Shown here one piece after another: positions 61,363 to 64,000 of a stretch of DNA of 64,000 bases (positions within the stretch are counted from its first letter, which is position 1; each line of letters opens with the position of its first letter). Source of the stretch: Paraburkholderia polaris. GTDB lineage: Bacteria; Pseudomonadota; Gammaproteobacteria; Burkholderiales; Burkholderiaceae. The position numbers were made by a program, and so were the translations under genes. The notes under the pieces are model-generated. The model did not search any database. It was not told the DNA's origin and saw nothing but the letters and a program-made list of their open reading frames with translations. Location: NCBI RefSeq assembly GCF_012927345.1, contig NZ_JABBGJ010000029.1, forward strand, positions 1-64,000. The letters run 5' to 3'.

Positions 61363-62223
61363 TTACGTGAGCCGCAGCGGTTCGATCATCAGTTTTTCTT
61401 CTTCGAGCCAGATCTGCACCGGCTTGCCGAGCACGTCGGCAGGCAGCGGCGTCTCAGTCGTACGGTAGATGCCCGCGATCGAGATCAGTTCCGGTTCGAG
61501 ACACGTGCAGAAAATGCGCGCGTCGTGATTGCCCTGCACGCCGGCCAACGCCCGGCCGCGCAGCGGCGCATAAATATGGATGTTGCCTTCCGCGATCACT
61601 TCCGCGCCGTAGCTCACCAGACCCAGCACGACCAGATCGCCCTTTGCGTAGATGCGCTGGCCCGAGCGCAGCGGCTTGTCGACCACCATGGTTTGCGATG
61701 AGGTGGCGAGACGTACTGGCTCGGCGGCAGGCGCCGGCTCAACCGCGGCTGCAGTGGCCGGTGTGCCGTTTTCCGGCGGCGCGCCAGCGGGGGTGACGGC
61801 TGCGGCTGTGAACAGATCGGCCGACGTGGCCGTCGCAGCGGTCGGCACCGGTGCTGACGAAGAGGCACTGGCGCCCTCTTCGTCAGCGGACTTCGCGGCG
61901 CCGCCGCGGCGGTCGCGCGCTTCGAGCAACGGCAGCGCGGATTCGGCCGCCCACGCCTGCTGCGCGTTGGCGACAACGCCGACCGGACGCATGCGCACGC
62001 TGTCGAGCAGTTGCGCGATGTCGGCAAGCGGCACGCGTTCATTCTCGGCGAGACGGCGCACGTCGATCGCGACGACGTCGTTAGCGAAAAATTCGGGGGT
62101 CGCCTCGAAGCGCCGGGTCAGTTCGGCACGCATTGCGTCGAGATCGGTTGTCTTGACCACAAACAGGAGCGTGTCGACAGAGCCGCTGCGGAGTTCGAAA
62201 AAGGGCGATTTCTTGGGCGACAT
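61363..62223 (-). CDS. minC: Septum formation inhibitor MinC
   Basis: A 286-residue FtsZ inhibitor. The N-terminal domain (KSPFFELRSGSVDTLLFVVKT) blocks FtsZ polymerisation; a variable Ala/Pro/Thr-rich linker (about 115–175) is longer than in E. coli; the C-terminal beta-helix (LRSGQRIYAKGDLVVLGLVSYGAEVIAEGNIHIYAPLRGRALAGVQGN) binds MinD and dimerises. The ATG at 62223 is preferred over a TTG at 62235. The gap to minD is 103 bases. Confidence 0.95.
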   Translation of the reverse strand: MSPKKSPFFELRSGSVDTLLFVVKTTDLDAMRAELTRRFEATPEFFANDVVAIDVRRLAENERVPLADIAQLLDSVRMRPVGVVANAQQAWAAESALPLLEARDRRGGAAKSADEEGASASSSAPVPTAATATSADLFTAAAVTPAGAPPENGTPATAAAVEPAPAAEPVRLATSSQTMVVDKPLRSGQRIYAKGDLVVLGLVSYGAEVIAEGNIHIYAPLRGRALAGVQGNHDARIFCTCLEPELISIAGIYRTTETPLPADVLGKPVQIWLEEEKLMIEPLRLT

Positions 62224-62302
62224 AGCGTTCGGCAAAAAATTTTGCGTATTTTACAGGCGTCCAGGCGGGGAGCGAGTTTTTTTGCCGGGAGAACGCGCCC
62301 CT

Positions 62303-62350
62303 GCGGCCTGAATACCCGTGACGTAGCCACGCCTCGGCCGTTCAGGCCGC
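62303..62350. repeat. 10-bp perfect inverted repeat upstream of minC
   Basis: GCGGCCTGAA (62303–62312) and TTCAGGCCGC (62341–62350) separated by 28 bases, between minC and the acetyltransferase gene. It may be the terminator of the acetyltransferase gene or a protein site; no T-run. Confidence 0.5.
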
Positions 62351-62443
62351 GCTTAGGCCGGTTATTCGACCACGAACTCGGCCATGAACGCTGTAGCGAC
62401 GCGGATGGGATTTGAGCGGCAGACTGACGCGCCGCTCGCGGGA

Positions 62444-62977
62444 TCACTGCTGAAATACCTGCGACGTGGTCGGCACGTGGCGCACTAGCAGGCTTTCGGC
62501 CTGCTCGGGCGCGCGCACGACACGCCGATGCTCGCCGGTCGGACCGAAGCCGAGCGCCTCGTAAAAGCGCATCGCATTGCGGTTGGCGTCGGCAACCCAC
62601 GCGTAGATTTCCATGGCGCCTTCGCCGGCGAGCCAGGCGCTGGCGGTATCGACCAGCAACTCGCCACCTCGCAGATGACGCACGGCCGGCGCCACCCACA
62701 ACTCGCAGACGAACGCGCGGGGCGCCGCGGTGTCGTCGAAATAGGCTTCGATCAGCCCTGCCGGATGGCCCTCGGTATAGAGGATGAAAGTGGTGGCAAT
62801 AAACGAAACAGCGTGTTCGGCGGCGGTGGCGTTGAACGTGGCGGCATCCGCCGACAACGCGTCCTCTAGCGTTTCGCCGAAGGCATAGGGCGCCTCCCGC
62901 AGCGACGCAGTACGGAGTTCGCGAAAAACGGCGCCCTGATCAGCGGCGATACGGCGAACGGTCAATGACGGACTCAT
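62444..62977 (-). CDS. GNAT-family N-acetyltransferase
   Basis: A 177-residue acetyltransferase fold. The N-terminal strand-helix is LTVRRIAADQGAVFRELRTASLREAPYAFGETLEDAL; the acetyl-CoA pyrophosphate loop is around VAPAVRHLRGGELLVDTA; and the last motif NRNAMRFYEALGFGPTGE is characteristic (FYEALGF). The substrate is unknown. Stands alone between map and minC. Confidence 0.88.
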   Translation of the reverse strand: MSPSLTVRRIAADQGAVFRELRTASLREAPYAFGETLEDALSADAATFNATAAEHAVSFIATTFILYTEGHPAGLIEAYFDDTAAPRAFVCELWVAPAVRHLRGGELLVDTASAWLAGEGAMEIYAWVADANRNAMRFYEALGFGPTGEHRRVVRAPEQAESLLVRHVPTTSQVFQQ

Positions 62978-63162
62978 GCAGACGAAAACCCCTTGAAACC
63001 CTAAGGCATAGCTTTAACCGAACCGGCGCGCGAGTCAAATCCTTATTTACTGGATCGGACCACAGCGGCGGCCCCTGGTGCGGGCGCCGCGCGCCAACTG
63101 CGCAGCAATTCGCGCCCGCACCGCCTTGATAGCCGGTTCGTCAGGCGCGCTGGCCGCTGCGT

Positions 63163-63948
63163 TCAAGGCGCTTCGTAATCTCCGGTGCCGTCCGGCCACG
63201 GCGTCAGCAGCTCGTAGCCTTCTTCGGTCACGGCGATCATGTGCTCCCATTGCGCCGACAGCGAACGGTCTTTGGTGACGACCGTCCAGCCGTCACGCTG
63301 CACAGCGGTGCCGGCGCGGCCCGCGTTGATCATCGGTTCGATCGTGAAGACCATACCCGGTTTCAGACGCACGCCCTGCCCCGGCTGACCGTAGTGCAAC
63401 ACTTGCGGGTCTTCGTGGTAGACACGGCCGATGCCGTGGCCGCAGTAGTCGCGCACGATCGAGAAGCCGTCGCGCTGCGCGACCTTCTGGATCGCGTAGC
63501 CGACGTCGCCCAGCGTAGCGCCAGGCTTGACCTCACGGATGCCGGCAAGCATCGCTTCGTAGGTCGTGTCGATTAGCTGGCGCGCCACCGTGCTCGGCTG
63601 GCCGACGCAATACATCCGGCTGGTGTCGCCGAAATAGCCATCTTTGATAATCGCGACGTCGATATTGATGATGTCGCCATCTTTCAGGATTTCGCTGCGG
63701 TTGGGAATGCCGTGGCACACCACCTGATTGACGGATGTGCAGACAGTCTTCGGAAATCCCAAATAACCGACATTTGCCGGAATCGTCTTTTGCGTATTGA
63801 CAATGTAATCGTTGCACAGCGCGTCGAGCTCGTCGGTGGAGACACCGGCCTTGACGTGCTCGCCGATCATCGCCAGGACGTCGGCCGCGAGGCGGCCGGA
63901 AATGCGCAGCTTGGCGATGTCGTCGGGAGTCTTGTAGGTAATGGCCAT
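63163..63948 (-). CDS. map: Methionine aminopeptidase, type I
   Basis: A 261-residue enzyme that removes the initiator Met from new proteins. The two-metal site ligands are visible in order: Asp in IINIDVAIIKDG, Asp in FGDTSRM, His in GHGIGRVYHED, Glu in FTIEPMINAG and Glu in SAQWEHM. The start at 63948 gives MAITYKTPDDIAKLRISGRLAADVL, the usual type I N-terminus. No strong Shine-Dalgarno sequence. Only 52 bases upstream are in the window. Confidence 0.96.
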   Translation of the reverse strand: MAITYKTPDDIAKLRISGRLAADVLAMIGEHVKAGVSTDELDALCNDYIVNTQKTIPANVGYLGFPKTVCTSVNQVVCHGIPNRSEILKDGDIINIDVAIIKDGYFGDTSRMYCVGQPSTVARQLIDTTYEAMLAGIREVKPGATLGDVGYAIQKVAQRDGFSIVRDYCGHGIGRVYHEDPQVLHYGQPGQGVRLKPGMVFTIEPMINAGRAGTAVQRDGWTVVTKDRSLSAQWEHMIAVTEEGYELLTPWPDGTGDYEAP

Positions 63949-64000
63949 GAATTCGGTCGAGGTGGGTCGATGTTGACGATCGGCCAATTGTACAGAGGAT

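Noticed and set aside
1..64000. tRNA or rRNA genes
   Set aside because: No cloverleaf with a TTCGA-type T-loop and matching acceptor stem, and no rRNA-like conserved stretch, was found by eye in the intergenic regions; a tRNAscan run would settle it.

Overview
The window reads as a chromosomal segment of a high-GC betaproteobacterium of the family Burkholderiaceae, most likely Paraburkholderia. This rests on recognised proteins and gene order (a Burkholderia-type porin, a hemC–hemDX–hemY cluster with fused HemD/HemX, a nadE–glnB pair, a minCDE operon, duplicated sigma-54 activators); no database search was possible.

Layout. 1–4.2 kb: tail of an IS3-type transposase, a sigma-54 response regulator, two small membrane proteins (one DUF883-like) and a receiver-less sigma-54 activator. 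4.5–9 kb: a translationally coupled pair of paralogous lipoproteins, then an ABC importer (ATPase plus double-length permease) with no binding protein beside it. 9.6–15.7 kb: a diguanylate cyclase, a small SinR/Cas2-like protein, an OmpR/EnvZ-type two-component system divergent from a Spy/CpxP-like periplasmic protein with CpxR-like boxes between them, and a pirin. 16.2–21.5 kb: a basic amino acid transporter (hisJ, hisQ, hisM, hisP) and a porin. 21.6–28.6 kb: glnB, nadE, a GNAT/DUF482 protein, a GIY-YIG protein, a FUSC-family membrane protein and ppa. 28.9–32.6 kb: aldehyde dehydrogenase, short-chain dehydrogenase and an MFS importer, a likely small catabolic unit. 32.8–37 kb: hemC–hemDX–hemY on the minus strand. 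37.4–44.7 kb: ppc with a long Ala/Lys-rich N-terminal tail, a small secreted protein, a methyltransferase divergent from an XRE-type regulator, and argH.

45–52.6 kb: one 2513-residue nonribosomal peptide synthetase with domain order C(degenerate)-A-T-C-A-T-R. The reductive release domain predicts a dipeptide aldehyde or a product derived from it, for example a pyrazinone. Its second adenylation domain carries an in-frame 36-bp tandem repeat. This is the best candidate for an undescribed system in the window.

52.9–64 kb: a TonB-C-like lipoprotein, an MHS-type MFS transporter with a long leader, tiny membrane and lipoproteins, heptosyltransferase I, a ClC chloride transporter, a 37-residue lipoprotein gene overlapping the end of the ClC gene, a YXWGXW-repeat protein, minCDE, a GNAT acetyltransferase and methionine aminopeptidase. 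Most convergent gene pairs are separated by clear hairpin terminators. No rRNA, tRNA or CRISPR array was seen.
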